A DNA stretch of 64,000 bases from DASVBE01 sp963770375 (GCA_963770375.1 CAVYPM010000028.1:124001-188000); one strand, 5' to 3'; counted from the first letter of the stretch, positions 33,869 to 44,968 are shown. Made by a program: numbers and translations. The notes: generated by a model not told the origin, from the letters alone.

Positions 33869-35279
33869 TCAGCTGGCCTGGCTCACCGAGGACATGTTGA
33901 AACCGTCCACCCGCAGCGGCGGCATCTGCGCCCGGGTCCACCAGTCGCTCCACTCCCGCGGCAGGGTGGCATACGTGTCGCCGGCCTCGGCGATCCGGTC
34001 CAGCACCGCCACCGGGCTCTCGTTGAACCGGAAGTTGTTCACCGCCGCGGTTACCTCGCCGTTCTCCACCAGGTACACGCCGTCCCTGGTGAGGCCGGTC
34101 AGCAGCAGCGTCTGCGGGTCGACCTCGCGGATGTACCACAGGCAGGTGAGCAGCAGGCCGCGGCCGGTCCTGGCGATCATGTCGGGCAGTTCCGCGTCCG
34201 CGCCCGCCACGGTCATCGACAGGTTCCCGATCGGCGGGGTCACCGGCCGCCCGGCGGCCTGGGCGGTGGTCCGGGTCTGGGTCAGCGCGGCCAGCCGGCC
34301 ATCACTGATCCAGTCGGTCCGGGCGCAGCGGCAGCCCGTTGTCGAACACCGAGGACTGCCGGCTGGACGCGTGCGCGATCACGAACGGCGCGCACTCCTG
34401 GCCGAGCAGGCCGGGATCACTGCTCAGGGCCAGCGGCAGCCCGGTCAGCCGGTCACCGAGCCGTGTCCCGCCGCCGGGCCGGCTGAACACCGTCCGCCCG
34501 TCCATCGCGTCCTTCGCCCCGGCGGACCAGTACAGGTACACGAACAGGTCGGCCACCGCGGACGGCGGCAGCAGGGTCTCGTACCGGCCGGCCGGCAGGC
34601 CGACCCGGCGCTTCGCCCAGCCCAGCCGCGTGGCCAGGCCGGCCTCCATCTCCGCGACGTCGATATCGGAGAAGTCCCTGGTCGTCGCGCCGTCCCAGGC
34701 CGACTCGCGCAGGTCCGCGGTCCTGGCTTGCAGCTCCACCTTGCCGGTGGGCTGGTCGTGCCGCAGCCGCAGCCCGGCCGAGCTGCCCAGGAACGTCGAG
34801 GTCACGACGTGCTCGGCGAAGCCGTACAGCCGCCGCCCGCCCGCCGCGGCCTGGCCGAACGCCTCGCCGAGCGCCGGGGCGAAGGCCCCGAACACGCTGA
34901 TCCCCGTGCCCTCCACCGGGTCGTCCCAGCCGGGTGCGCCCGGCTGGGGTGCACCCGTGGCGTCCGGCGCGATGAGCGGGTTGGCGTCCTCGGCCGGCGA
35001 GCCCTGCGCCGCGGCCTGCTCTGCCTCGCGCACCACCGACTCGATCTGCTCGTCCCGCACCCCGGCCCGGGACACCACCCCGGCGGTGGGCCCGCCGCGG
35101 CCGCGGCTGATGGCCACCACGGTCAGCTGCCGGGACCGGGCCACGCCGTTGGTGGTCAGCGTGTTCCCGGCCCAGCGCAGGTTGGCGGACGAGGTCTCGT
35201 CGGCGATCACCACGCACTCGTCGCACCGCGCGGACCGCAGTGCCCGCTCCACGACGTCGCGGGCGGCCAGCGGGCTCAT
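33869..35279 (-). CDS. TldE/PmbA-family protein (one frameshift)
   Basis: About 470 residues; partner subunit of the TldD/TldE metalloprotease complex. The N-terminal domain has ADETSSANLRWAGNTLTTNG. The middle has YGFAEHVVTSTFLGSSAGLR, and the C-terminal part ends GLLLTCLWYIREVDPQTLLL and TRDGVYLVENGEVTAAVNNF, typical of TldE/PmbA. The frame breaks near 34320, where one extra base is inferred; beyond it TDWISDGRLAALTQTRT resumes. TldE lacks the metal motif of TldD. The start overlaps the tldD stop (ATGA), so the two are coupled. The natural substrate here is unknown; in other bacteria the pair trims peptide leaders. Confidence 0.85.
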
Positions 35280-36787
35280 GATCCCTCCTGCACCGTGTTG
35301 AGGACCGAGATGCCCCGCATCAGCACCGCCGGGCAGCCGTGGCTGACCGGCGCGGCCTGGCCGGGCTGGCCCTTGCCGCAGTTGAACGCGCCGCCCAGGT
35401 AATAGGTCTGCGGCCCGCCGACGGCCTCCATCGCGTTCCAGAAGTCCGTGGTGGTGGCCTGGTAGGCCACGTCGCGCAGCTGGCCGGCCAGCCGCCCGTT
35501 GGAGATCCGGTAGAACCGCTGCCCGGTGAACTGGAAGTTGTACCGCTGCATGTCGATCGACCAGCTCTTGTCGCCGACGATGTAGATGCCGTCGGTGACC
35601 CCGGCGATCAGCCCGGCGACGTCCGGGCCGTCCGGCGCGGGCTGCAGGGACACGTTCGCCATCCGCTGGATGGGCATGTGGCCCGGCGAGTCGGCGTACG
35701 CGCAGCCGTTGGACCGGGGCAGGCCGGCCATCCTGGCCATCCGCCGGTCCAGCTGGTAGCCGGTCAGCACGCCGCCGGTGATCAGGTCCCAGGACTGCCC
35801 GCGGACGCCCTCGTCGTCGTAACCGGTCGTGGCCAGCCCGTGCGGCACCGTCCGGTCGCCGGTCACGTGCATCAGCGGCGAGCCGTACTGCAGCTGGCCG
35901 AGCTGGTCGACGGTGGCGAACGTGGTGCCCGCGTAGGCCGCCTCGTAGCCCAGCGCCCGGTCCAGCTCGGTGGCGTGGCCGACCGACTCGTGGATGGTCA
36001 GGAACAGGTTGCTGGGGTCGATGACCAGGTCGTAGCGGCCCGCCTGGACACTCGGCGCGGCCAGCTTCCCGGCCAGCAGCTCCGGCAGCCCGGCCAGCTC
36101 GGCGGGGAAGTCCCAGCCGGTCCCGGTCAGGTACTCATAACCCCGGCCCGCCGCCGGGGCGATGGTGCGCATGGTCTCGAACCGGCCGCCGGCCTCCACC
36201 GCGACCGCGGTCAGCTGCGGGTGCACCCGGACCCGCTGCTGGATCGCGGTGGTCGACCCGTCGCTGTAGAACTTGCACTCCCTGACCTGGTTCAGCGACG
36301 CGTCGACGTGGTCCACCCCCGCGGCCGCCAGCAGCCCGGCGCTCCACCCCGCGAGCAGCTCCACCTTGTCCGCGGTGGGCACCGCGAACGGGTCGGTCTC
36401 ATAGTCCGAGATCCACGTCACCTCGCCCCAGGCCGGCTCGGCGGCCAGCTCGATCCGCTCGGAAGCCAGCGGTGCCGCGGTCCGGGCGACGGTCACCGCG
36501 GCGGCCGCAGCGTGCGCCGCCGCTTCCGGGGTGAGGTCCACCGTTGCCGCGAATCCCCAGGTGCCGTCCACCACCACGCGGACGGCCAGGCCGATGTCGT
36601 CGGAGTCGGCCAGGGTCTCCAGCTTCCCGTCGGACAGCCGGACCTGCTGGCCGCGGATCCGCTCGGCGCGGAAATCGGCGTGCCCCGCGCCGCGGTCGCG
36701 GGCCGCCTGCAGGGCCGCGGCGGCCAGCTCCCGGAGCGGGCTGGCGAGGAACTCCTGGTCCATGCGGTCTGCCGGGCTGCCGTCCAC
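35276..36787 (-). CDS. tldD: TldD-family metallopeptidase subunit
   Basis: A 503-residue protein. The metal motif HESVGH is in NLFLTIHESVGHATELDRAL (about residue 265), and the conserved cysteine near the end is in SHGCPAVLMRGISVL. The GYDDEG and DSPGHMPIQRM segments also fit the family. With TldE it forms a zinc protease that degrades unfolded peptides and processes some RiPP precursors. No RiPP precursor is evident nearby. The start could be GTG 36787 or ATG 36763; neither has a strong ribosome site. First gene of a two-gene operon, divergent from fabG. Confidence 0.9.
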   Translation of the reverse strand: MDGSPADRMDQEFLASPLRELAAAALQAARDRGAGHADFRAERIRGQQVRLSDGKLETLADSDDIGLAVRVVVDGTWGFAATVDLTPEAAAHAAAAAVTVARTAAPLASERIELAAEPAWGEVTWISDYETDPFAVPTADKVELLAGWSAGLLAAAGVDHVDASLNQVRECKFYSDGSTTAIQQRVRVHPQLTAVAVEAGGRFETMRTIAPAAGRGYEYLTGTGWDFPAELAGLPELLAGKLAAPSVQAGRYDLVIDPSNLFLTIHESVGHATELDRALGYEAAYAGTTFATVDQLGQLQYGSPLMHVTGDRTVPHGLATTGYDDEGVRGQSWDLITGGVLTGYQLDRRMARMAGLPRSNGCAYADSPGHMPIQRMANVSLQPAPDGPDVAGLIAGVTDGIYIVGDKSWSIDMQRYNFQFTGQRFYRISNGRLAGQLRDVAYQATTTDFWNAMEAVGGPQTYYLGGAFNCGKGQPGQAAPVSHGCPAVLMRGISVLNTVQEGS

Positions 36788-36940
36788 CCGGGCAACCTAT
36801 CCCATGCCCTTCCCGCCCGGCCGGCGCCGCCCGGCGTCCGCCGGGCGGTACGCTCGCAGCGATCACGCGGCGTGGCCGCCACCGCTGTGCCGCCAAAGAC
36901 GCAATGCCACCGCAAACGCTGGCCGAGGGGAGACCCGACG

Positions 36941-37645
36941 ATGACCAGATCCGTCCTCGTCACAGGCGGGAACCGGGGCATTGGCCTGGCCATCGCCCAG
37001 CGGCTGGCCGCCGCGGGCGACGCGGTCACCGTGACCTCGCGGTCCGGGGACCCGGTGCCCGGGCTGACCGCGGTGGCCTGTGACGTGCGCGACCCGGCCG
37101 CGGTCGACGCGGCGTTCAAGGCCGCCGAGGAGGCGCAGGGGCCGGTCGAGGTGCTGGTCGCCAACGCCGGTGTCACCCGCGACCAGCTGCTCGCGCTGAT
37201 GAGCGAGGACGACTTCAGCGAGGTCGTCGACACCAACCTGGCGGGCACGTACCGGGTGGCCAAGCGCGCCGTGCGGCCGATGATGAGGATGCGCCGCGGC
37301 CGGATGATCTTCATTTCCTCGGTCGTCGGGCTGCTTGGCTCGGGCGGGCAGGCGAATTACGCAGCGTCCAAAGCGGGCCTCGTCGGCCTGGCCCGGTCAC
37401 TGGCCAGGGAACTGGCCCCGCGCGCCATCACGGTCAACGTGGTTGCGCCGGGCTTCGTGGACACCGACATGACCGCCGCGCTGGGCGAGGACCGTAAGGC
37501 GGCCATCCTGGCCGGGATCCCGCTCGGCCGGATGGCCGCCGCGGACGAGATCGCCGCCACGGTGGCCTTCCTGGCCTCGCCGGACGCCGGGTACATCACC
37601 GGCGCGGTCATCCCGGTCGACGGCGGCCTGGGCATGGGCCACTAG
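36941..37645 (+). CDS. fabG: 3-oxoacyl-ACP reductase FabG (MabA-like)
   Basis: A 234-residue SDR with all key residues: cofactor loop TGGNRGIGLA, the NAGVTRDQLL segment, the catalytic serine in FISSVVGLLGSGG and the Y-x-x-x-K in QANYAASKAGLVGLA. It uses NADPH to reduce 3-oxoacyl-ACP in fatty acid elongation. ATG 36941 has GAGGGGAG about seven bases upstream; the open frame before it is unrelated. It is followed 35 bases on by fabI, the mabA-inhA arrangement of actinobacteria. Confidence 0.93.
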   Translation: MTRSVLVTGGNRGIGLAIAQRLAAAGDAVTVTSRSGDPVPGLTAVACDVRDPAAVDAAFKAAEEAQGPVEVLVANAGVTRDQLLALMSEDDFSEVVDTNLAGTYRVAKRAVRPMMRMRRGRMIFISSVVGLLGSGGQANYAASKAGLVGLARSLARELAPRAITVNVVAPGFVDTDMTAALGEDRKAAILAGIPLGRMAAADEIAATVAFLASPDAGYITGAVIPVDGGLGMGH

Positions 37646-37680
37646 ACAGTGCCAATGCGAACCTGGGGAAGGGAACAGCG

Positions 37681-38445
37681 ATGGGAATCCTGGACGGCAA
37701 GCGGATCCTGGTCACCGGGGTCCTCACCGAGTCGTCGATCGCCTTCCACGTGGCGCGGATCGCCCAGCAGGAGGGCGCGACCCTGGTGCTGACCGGGTTC
37801 GGGCGGCTCACCCTGGTGGAGCGGATCGCCAGGCGGCTGCCCGAGCCGCCGCCCGTGCTCGAGCTGGACGTGACCGACGCCGCCCAGCTGGAGTCTCTGG
37901 CCGGGCGGGTGGCCGAGCACGTGGACGGGCTTGACGGGGTGGTGCACGGCGTCGCCTTCGCCCCGGCCACCGCGCTCGGGGGGAACTTTCTGGCCACCGA
38001 ATGGCCGGATGTGGCAACCGCTGTCCATGTTTCCGCCTATTCGCTGAAGTCGCTGGCGATGGCCGCGCTGCCGCTGATGGGCCCCGGCGGGGCGATCGTC
38101 GGGATGGACTTCGACGCCAGCCGGGCCTGGCCGGGCTACGACTGGATGGGGGTGGCCAAGGCCGGCCTGGAGTCGTGCGCCCGGTATCTGGCCCGCGATC
38201 TGGGGCCGAAGGGCATCCGGGTCAACCTGGTGTCGTCCGGGCCGCTCAAGACCATGGCCGCGCGCAGTATCCCGGGCTTCGAGAACTTCGAAGGGATGTG
38301 GGCAGACCGAGCGCCGCTCGGCTGGGATCTGTCCGATCCGGAACCGTCCGCCCGGGCCTGCGCGGCCCTGCTGTCGGACTGGTTCCCGGCCACCTCCGGC
38401 GAGATCCTGCACGTCGACGGGGGTGCGCACGCCATCGGCGGCTGA
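37681..38445 (+). CDS. fabI: Enoyl-ACP reductase FabI (InhA-like)
   Basis: A 254-residue divergent SDR. It begins LDGKRILVTGVLTESSIAFH, the InhA nucleotide-binding form. The active site is YDWMGVAKAGLESCARYLAR with tyrosine and lysine spaced as in InhA, and SGPLKTMAARSIPGF covers the substrate loop. It reduces enoyl-ACP with NADH, the last step of each elongation round. It forms an operon with fabG. Confidence 0.93.
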   Translation: MGILDGKRILVTGVLTESSIAFHVARIAQQEGATLVLTGFGRLTLVERIARRLPEPPPVLELDVTDAAQLESLAGRVAEHVDGLDGVVHGVAFAPATALGGNFLATEWPDVATAVHVSAYSLKSLAMAALPLMGPGGAIVGMDFDASRAWPGYDWMGVAKAGLESCARYLARDLGPKGIRVNLVSSGPLKTMAARSIPGFENFEGMWADRAPLGWDLSDPEPSARACAALLSDWFPATSGEILHVDGGAHAIGG

Positions 38446-38489
38446 TCGTTAGCCGCAGGTACATATGACAGCGCAGTGCAACATCGATA

Positions 38490-38535
38490 ACAAGTTGTGA
38501 CATTTTTGCTCTGAGATTGCTATCGGCCTGACCAT
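38490..38535 (+). promoter_or_regulatory. Candidate promoter of the peptide ABC importer operon
   Basis: The 264-base gap before the binding-protein gene contains an A/T-rich block with TTGTGA (about 38494-38499), a 17-base spacer and TGCTAT. The rest of the gap would be a long 5' leader of about 190 bases. No known riboswitch is recognised in it. Confidence 0.35.
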
Positions 38536-38709
38536 ACGCTTCGGGAACCGGCCGGCCGCGGGAAATTCTCGTGATTCTCCCCGAAGCCCGGCTGCACACG
38601 AGCTGAGCAGGGAAGGCGGCGAGCCATGGCTCGACTCCGCATTGACCGGCGCGGCGGCGGGAACCCGGGTGACCGGTCCGCGGGCGCGCCCCGACAGCGA
38701 GGGGAATCG

Positions 38710-40620
38710 ATGAAATTCGCCCGAAAGGCACCGGTGTTCGCGGCCCTTGCGACCACCAGCGTCCTGCTTCTGGCCGCCTGTGGCGGCGGGTCCAGCGGCG
38801 GGTCCAGCGGGAGCAGCGCAAGCAGCGGGAGTGCTGGTACCGCCATCACCGGCGGGTTCGGCTCGGTGCCGGCCGCAAGCGGCGCAGCCCAAGGCCGGCC
38901 AGACGATCAACATCGCGCAGCAGCCCAACACCGCGCCGACCTGGATCTTCCCGGTCATTCCGGCCGCCAACAGCTCGGTCTACACCGCCTTCGACTTCAT
39001 TAACCTCATGTGGCGGCCGCTGTACTGGTCGCCGGTGGGCACCGAGCAGAAGATCGACCCCACGCTGAGCATCGGCAACACGCCGGTGTGGAGCAACGGC
39101 AACAAGACGGTCAAGCTCACCCTGAAGACCAACTACAAGTGGCCGAACGGCCAGGCGGTCAGCTCCAAGGACGTGCTGTTCTTCTACGACATGCTCAAGG
39201 CGGCCGTCAAGGAGAACCCGTCCAACTTCGGCAACTACATCGCCGGCCTGGGCATCCCCGACCAGGTCACCAGCATCACCGCGCCGAACGCCACCACCGT
39301 CCAGATGACGCTCAATAAGCCCGTGAACCCAGTGTGGTTCCTTGACAACGAGCTAGGACTGATCAACCCGATGCCGGCCTACGCCTGGTCCAAGACCTCG
39401 GCCAACGGCCCGATCGTGGACTTCACCAACCCGGCCAACGCGAAGAAGATCTACGACTTCCTGGCCGCGCAGTCCAAGCAGGTCACCAAGTACACGACGG
39501 ACCCGCTGTGGAAGGTCACCGACGGCCCGTACAACCTGACCAAGTACAACAACACCACCGGCGAGTACGCGATGGCGCCGAACCCGAACTACGGCGGCCC
39601 GCACGCCAAGATCGTGTCCCCCTTCGACGCGCTGCCGTTCACCTCCGACTCCGCTGAGTGGAACGCGGTGAAGGCGGGCAAGGTCGACATCGGCTACATG
39701 CCGCAGATCGACGTGCCGCAGAAGGATTCCATCGCCAGCACCTACAACACTTACGGCGTGCCTGGCTTCGGCTTCTCGTACATCGTCTACAACTTCAAGA
39801 ACACCACCGGCGACTGGAACAACATCATCAAGCAGCTCTACTTCCGCCAGGCGATCGCCCACCTGCAGGACGAGAAGGGCATCATCAACGCGTTCTTCCA
39901 CGGCGCAGGCACCGAGGCCTACGGCCCGATACCGTCCGAGCCGAAGAGCCCGTACGCGCCGGCCAACGCCAGCACGAACCCGTATCCGTTCAGCGTCGAC
40001 GCCGCGACCAGCCTGCTGAAGAACCACGGCTGGACGGTCAACCCCGGCGGCACCTGCCGTGTGCCAGAACGCGGGCTCCGGCGCGAACCAGTGCGGTCCT
40101 GGCATCCCGGCCGGCACCAAGCTGGCCTTCAACCTGATCTACGGCACCAGCCCGGCGACCATCGGCCAGCAGGTCACCGACCTGGCCTCGCAGGCGAAGA
40201 AGGTCGGCATCAACATCAAGCTGCAGACCAGCAACTTCAACTTCATGATCGCCAATTACCTGAACCCGACGCCCGCGGGCAAGAAGAACATCAACAAGTG
40301 GGCGATGGATGGACTTCGGCGGGTTCAGCATTGCCACCTACCCGACCATGAACGGGATCTTCAACACCCCCGGCTCGTTCAACATCGGGAGCTACTCCGA
40401 CCCGAAGGCGGACCAGCTGATCCAGAACTCGACCACCGGCAGCAACGCCGACGCGGTGACTCAGGAGGCGGGATACCTGACCCAGCAGCAGCCGGGCCTG
40501 TTCCAGGCCCTGCAGGACAACATCTACGTGTGGAAGAAGACGATGTCGGGTAACCCGAACGCGTACGCGTCGCTGACGCAGTTCCAGTTCCAGCTCGAGT
40601 ACATGTACTTCAAGAAGTAG
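38710..40620 (+). CDS. Peptide/nickel-type ABC substrate-binding lipoprotein (three frameshifts)
   Basis: About 635 residues of SBP family 5 (DppA/OppA-like). It starts with a lipoprotein signal whose lipobox is LLLAAC, then a serine/glycine linker. The body includes WSNGNKTVKLTLKTNYKWPNG, LNKPVNPVWFLDNELGLINP, SDSAEWNAVKAGKVDIGYMP and LYFRQAIAHLQDEKGIINAF. It breaks near 38890, 40057 and 40308, each time by one extra base (or four at the last). The final piece runs MDFGGFSIATYPTMNGIFN to YMYFKK. It would bind peptides or a related oligomer outside the membrane. A large hairpin follows, then the permease. Confidence 0.85.
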
Positions 40621-40644
40621 AAGCAACGGCAGAACCGTGATTCC

Positions 40645-40685
40645 GCGCCGTGCCGCGGCGGGCCAGGCCCGCCGCGGCACGGCGC
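40645..40685 (+). terminator. Hairpin between the binding-protein and permease genes
   Basis: Two perfect 20-bp arms (GCGCCGTGCCGCGGCGGGCC and complement) separated by one A, 24 bases after the stop. In such operons this hairpin often ends part of the transcription or protects the upstream mRNA, so the binding protein is made in excess. Confidence 0.75.
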
Positions 40686-40824
40686 GCCACGGCCCGGGTA
40701 CACGACCCGGCCGGGGCCGACCTGTACTAGCCGCAGCCGCGCGCTTAACCTGACCACAGCGCAACTGCTCGGCCGCTTGGCGAACCGGGGCCGCCGCCAG
40801 TGGCCCATGCGAGGAGGCTCATCC

Positions 40825-41757
40825 ATGTCCAACATCACGCCCACCTCACTTCCGCCGCTGGACACCACGCGGGCCATCGGCGCTCCCGAAGGCGGTGAGG
40901 TCGGCCCGGTCCAGAGCGGGTGGCGGCTCGCGGCGCACGAGTTCAGCCGCAACAGGCTGGCCCTGGCCGGTCTCGCGGTGCTCGTGTTCTTCGTGCTGTT
41001 CTGCTTTGTCGGCCCGCTGATCTACCACGTCAACCTGAACGACACCGAGCTGACCCTGGCCAACATGCCGCCCGGCGCCGGCCATCCGCTCGGCACAGAC
41101 GACCTGGGCATCGACACGCTCGGCGAGCTGATGAAGGGCGGCCAGGCCGCGCTGGAGATCGGCTTCTTCGCCGCCGTCATGGGCATCGGGATCGGGGCGC
41201 TGTGGGGCGCGATCGCGGGCCTGGCCGGCGGCGCGGCCGACACCGTCCTGATGCGCGTGGTCGACGTCTTCCTGTCCGTCCCGTTCCTGTTCGTCATCCT
41301 GATCGTGGCGGTCAGGTACGGCGCGACCATCCTGAGCCTGAGCCTGATCATCGGCGCGTTCACCTGGCTGGTGCCCGCCCGGCTGGTCCGTGGTGAGGTG
41401 CTGACCCTGAAGACCAGGGACTTCGTGTCCGCCGCCCGGGCGGCGGGGTCCGGGCGGTGGCGGCTGATCGGCCGGCACCTGCTGCCGAACGCGCTGGGTG
41501 TCATGATCGTCAACGTCACGTTCAACGTCGCGGACGCCATCCTGGCCGTGGCCACCCTCGGCTTCCTGGGCTTCGGCCTGCACTACCCGCAGGTCGACTG
41601 GGGCGACATGCTGTCCAAGGGCATTACCGAGCTGCAGAACGGCTACTGGTGGCAGGTGTACCCGGTCGGTATCGCCATCGTGCTGGTGGTTATGGCGTGC
41701 AACCTGCTCGGTGACGCGCTGCGCGACTCGCTGGACGTCCGGCTCCGCCGCCGGTGA
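40825..41757 (+). CDS. ABC importer permease, DppC/OppC type
   Basis: A 310-residue membrane protein. The N-terminal cytoplasmic part includes AAHEFSRNRLALAGLAVL, the OppC_N pattern. LGTDDLGIDTLGELMKGGQ is the usual periplasmic segment, and the cytoplasmic coupling loop is RDFVSAARAAGSGRWRLIGR. About six helices are seen. ATG 40825 has GAGGAGG seven bases upstream. It precedes the fused ATPase gene by 52 bases. Confidence 0.92.
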   Translation: MSNITPTSLPPLDTTRAIGAPEGGEVGPVQSGWRLAAHEFSRNRLALAGLAVLVFFVLFCFVGPLIYHVNLNDTELTLANMPPGAGHPLGTDDLGIDTLGELMKGGQAALEIGFFAAVMGIGIGALWGAIAGLAGGAADTVLMRVVDVFLSVPFLFVILIVAVRYGATILSLSLIIGAFTWLVPARLVRGEVLTLKTRDFVSAARAAGSGRWRLIGRHLLPNALGVMIVNVTFNVADAILAVATLGFLGFGLHYPQVDWGDMLSKGITELQNGYWWQVYPVGIAIVLVVMACNLLGDALRDSLDVRLRRR

Positions 41758-41809
41758 GCTCTGGCCACCCCCGACAGCCGCTCTGTCATCCCATTCAAGG
41801 AGTCCGCCG

Positions 41810-43952
41810 ATGACCCCCGTCCTGGAGATCAAGGACCTGTCGACGCACATCCAGCTGACCAGGTCCGTGGTGCAGGCGGTCGGCAACATCGACCTGCAGA
41901 TCGAGGCCGGGGAGACCCTCGGCCTGGTGGGTGAGTCCGGCTGCGGCAAGTCCATGACCGGGTTGTCGATCATGGGCCTGCTGCCGCCCGGCGGCTCGAT
42001 CGTCAGCGGCTCGATCAAGCTCAACGGAGATGAGCTGGTCGGGCTGAGTGACGCCGAGCTGCGCAAGATCCGCGGCAACGACATCGCCATGGTCTTCCAG
42101 GACCCGCTCACCTCGCTGGACCCGACCAAGACCATCGGCTACCAGGTGGCCGAGCCGGTCCGGCTGCACCGCGGCGCCTCCAGGGAGGAAGCCCATGGAG
42201 CGGGCGGCCGAGGTGCTCAGCCTGGTCGGGCTGCCCCGGCCGAAGGAACGGCTGGCGGACTACCCGCACCAGCTGTCCGGCGGCCTGCGGCAGCGCGTGA
42301 TGATCGCGATGGCGCTGTCCTGCGAGCCCAAGCTCCTGGTCGCGGACGAGCCGACCACCGCGCTGGACGTGACCATCCAGGCGCAGATCCTGGCCCTGCT
42401 CGACGATCTGAAGTCCCGCCTGGGCATGGCCATGCTGCTGATCACGCACGACATGGGCGTCATCGCCGGCCACGCGGACCGGACCGAGGTGATGTACGCC
42501 GGCCGGCTGGTGGAGACCACCGACACCCATACGCTGTTCGAGCACATGCACCACCCCTACACCCAGGCCCTGCTGGCCTCGATCCCGCGGCTCAGCCAGG
42601 ACAGCAGGCAGCGGCTGCTGAACATCCCCGGCCTGCCGCCGGACCTGACCCGGCCGCCGGAGGGCTGCCGGTACGCAGCGCGCTGCTCCCGGGCCACCGA
42701 CAAGTGCCGGGCCAACGAGCCGCCACTGACCGGCGAGACGGCGGCCCACCGGTTCGCCTGCTGGCACCCGGTGGACGGCCCGCTGGCGGTGGCGTCAGCA
42801 ACTGCGGAGAACGCGGTCAGCCACGGCAGCGCGGCCCGGCAGGCTGCCCTCGGGATCACCGTGACCGACCGGGAAACCGCGGACGAAGCCGCCGCGGCCG
42901 AAGCCGCCGTCAGCGGGCCGCTGCTCCAGGTGGACAGCCTGGTCAAGGAGTTCCCGGTCACCGCCGGGGCGATCCTGCAGCGCAAGATCGGGGCCGTGCA
43001 CGCGGTCTCGGACGTGTCCTTCTCGGTGTCCGCCGGGGAGACCTTCGGGCTGGTGGGTGAGTCCGGCTGCGGCAAGACCACGATCGGCCGGATGGTGGTG
43101 GCACTGGAGAAGCCGGACTCCGGCGAGGTCCGGCTGAACGGCGAGAACATCAGCGCGCTGCGCGGCTCCGAGCTGCGGACCAAGCGCCGGGACCTGCAGC
43201 TGATGTTCCAGGACCCGTACTCATCGCTGGACCCGCGGATGCGGGTCGGCGCGATCATCAAGGAGCCGCTGTCCATCCAGCGCATCGGCTCGGGCCGGGA
43301 GCAGCAGAAGCGGGTCGAGGCGCTGCTCGACGAGGTGGGCCTGCCCCGCAACGCGCTGGAGCGCTACCCGCACGAGTTCTCCGGCGGGCAGCGGCAGCGC
43401 ATCGGCCTGGCCCGGGCGCTGACCCTCAACCCGCGGGTGATCGTCGCCGACGAGCCGGTCAGCGCGCTGGACGTATCGATCCGGGCCCAGGTGCTCAACC
43501 TGATGAAGCGGACCCAGGCTGATCACGGGCTGACGCTGGTCGTCATCTCGCACGACCTGGCCGTGGTGAAGTACATGGCCAACCGGATCGGCGTCATGTA
43601 CCTCGGCAAGCTGGTGGAGATCGGTTCCGGCGAGGACATCTACCTGCGGGCCGCGCACCACTACACCGCGGGCCTGCTGGCCACCATCCCGGTGCCCGAG
43701 CCCGCGGTGGCCAGGGCCACCAAGGGCGGCGGGATCAAGGGCGAGCTGCCCAGCCCGATCAACCCGCCGTCCGGCTGCCGGTTCCGCACCCGCTGCCCGG
43801 CCGCACAGGACCGGTGCGCCGAGGAGAGACCGGAGCTGCGCTCCTTCGGGCCCGGCCACATGGCCGCCTGCCATTTCCCGCTGCAGGAGCCGGCCGCCGT
43901 GCCGGCCGCCGCTGCGGCCACGCCGGCCGAGACCGGCATGCCCCGCCAGTGA
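41810..43952 (+). CDS. Fused DppD-DppF-type ABC ATPase (one frameshift)
   Basis: A 714-residue protein with two complete oligopeptide-type ATPases in one chain. First half: GESGCGKSMTG, LSGGLRQRVMIA, LLVADEPTTALDVTIQAQ, then the C-terminal cluster-like CRYAARCSRATDKC. Second half: GESGCGKTTIG, FSGGQRQRIGLA, VIVADEPVSALDVSIRAQ and CRFRTRCPAAQDRC. The linker (about residues 330-365) is alanine-rich. The frame breaks near 42194: GAAGCCCATGGAG needs one C fewer to read REEAMERAAEVL. Start ATG 41810 has CAAGGAG nine bases upstream. It powers the permeases encoded on either side. Confidence 0.9.
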
Positions 43953-43992
43953 ACTCAGCGCGCACGCACTGCCGCCCAGGAAGGGGCACCTC

Positions 43993-44938
43993 ATGACCGG
44001 CTATCTTCTCCGCCGGGCGGGGACGTCTATCGTGGTCCTGATCGGGGTCTCGATCTTCGTGTTCTTCCTGCTGCACACGATCTACCCGTCGCCGGCCATC
44101 GACGTGCTCGGCCAGAAGGCCGACCCGCTGGCCATCGCAGCGTGGAACAAGGACCACGGCTTCGACGACCCGTTCTTCGTGCAGTACCTGCACTACCTGA
44201 ACAACCTCGCTGCACGGGAACCTGGGGTACTCCTACAAGGTGAACCAGAGCGTGCTCGCGCTGTTCCAGGGGCGCTGGGCGCGCAGCCTGTACATATCCG
44301 CGACAGCTATCTTCCTGGCGGTGGTCATCGCCATCCCGCTGGGCATCTTCCAGGCCGTCCGGCGCAACACCATCGGTGACAACGTGGCCACGACGCTGGC
44401 CTTCGTCACCTACGCCATGCCGCCCTTCTTCCTCTACATCATCGCCATCCAGGTGCTGGCGCTCAACTTCCCGATCTTCAACTTCCAGGCCAGCCAGCAC
44501 ACCTCGATGATCGCGATCATCCTCGACGTGCGGTCGATGACCCTGCCGATCCTGTGCTTCACCGCGCTGATCCTCGCCGGGTACTCCCGGTACATGCGGT
44601 CCACGGCCATGGACACGCTGGCCCAGGACTACATCAAGGCGGCCCGGGCCAAGGGCCTGCCCGAGCGCCTGGTGCTCTCCCGGCACCTGGTGCGCAACGC
44701 GTGCCTGCCGATGATCACCCTCATCGGCCTGTCCATCCCGGCCCTGCTGGCCGGCAACCTGATTCTGGAGACCGTGTTCAACTACCCCGGCCTCGGGCTG
44801 CTGTTCTTCAACGCGCTCAACCAGGCCGACTACCAGGTTCTGCTCGCGCTGACCCTGATCGGCGCCTTCCTGGTGGTCGTCGGCAACTTTGTGGCCGACA
44901 TCGCGCTGACCGTCGCCGACCCGAGAATCCGCCTGTAG
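43993..44938 (+). CDS. ABC importer permease, DppB/OppB type, copy 1 (one frameshift)
   Basis: A 314-residue permease beginning TGYLLRRAGTSIVVLIGVS. The coupling loop is MDTLAQDYIKAARAKGLPER and LETVFNYPGLGLLFF is the family C-terminal pattern. The frame breaks at 44209, where CTCGCTGCAC has one base more than the CTCCTGCAC of copy 2; the next frame reads LHGNLGYSYKV and continues to the stop. It is followed 30 bases later by a near-identical copy. Confidence 0.88.
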
Positions 44939-44968
44939 GACGGGCCGCCGCCCGGGAAGGGGTCCCTC

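Noticed and set aside
38880..40320. Programmed +1 ribosomal frameshifting in the binding-protein gene
   Set aside because: The break sites share no slippery sequence or rare codon, and equal breaks occur in many unrelated genes. Assembly error or mutation is simpler.
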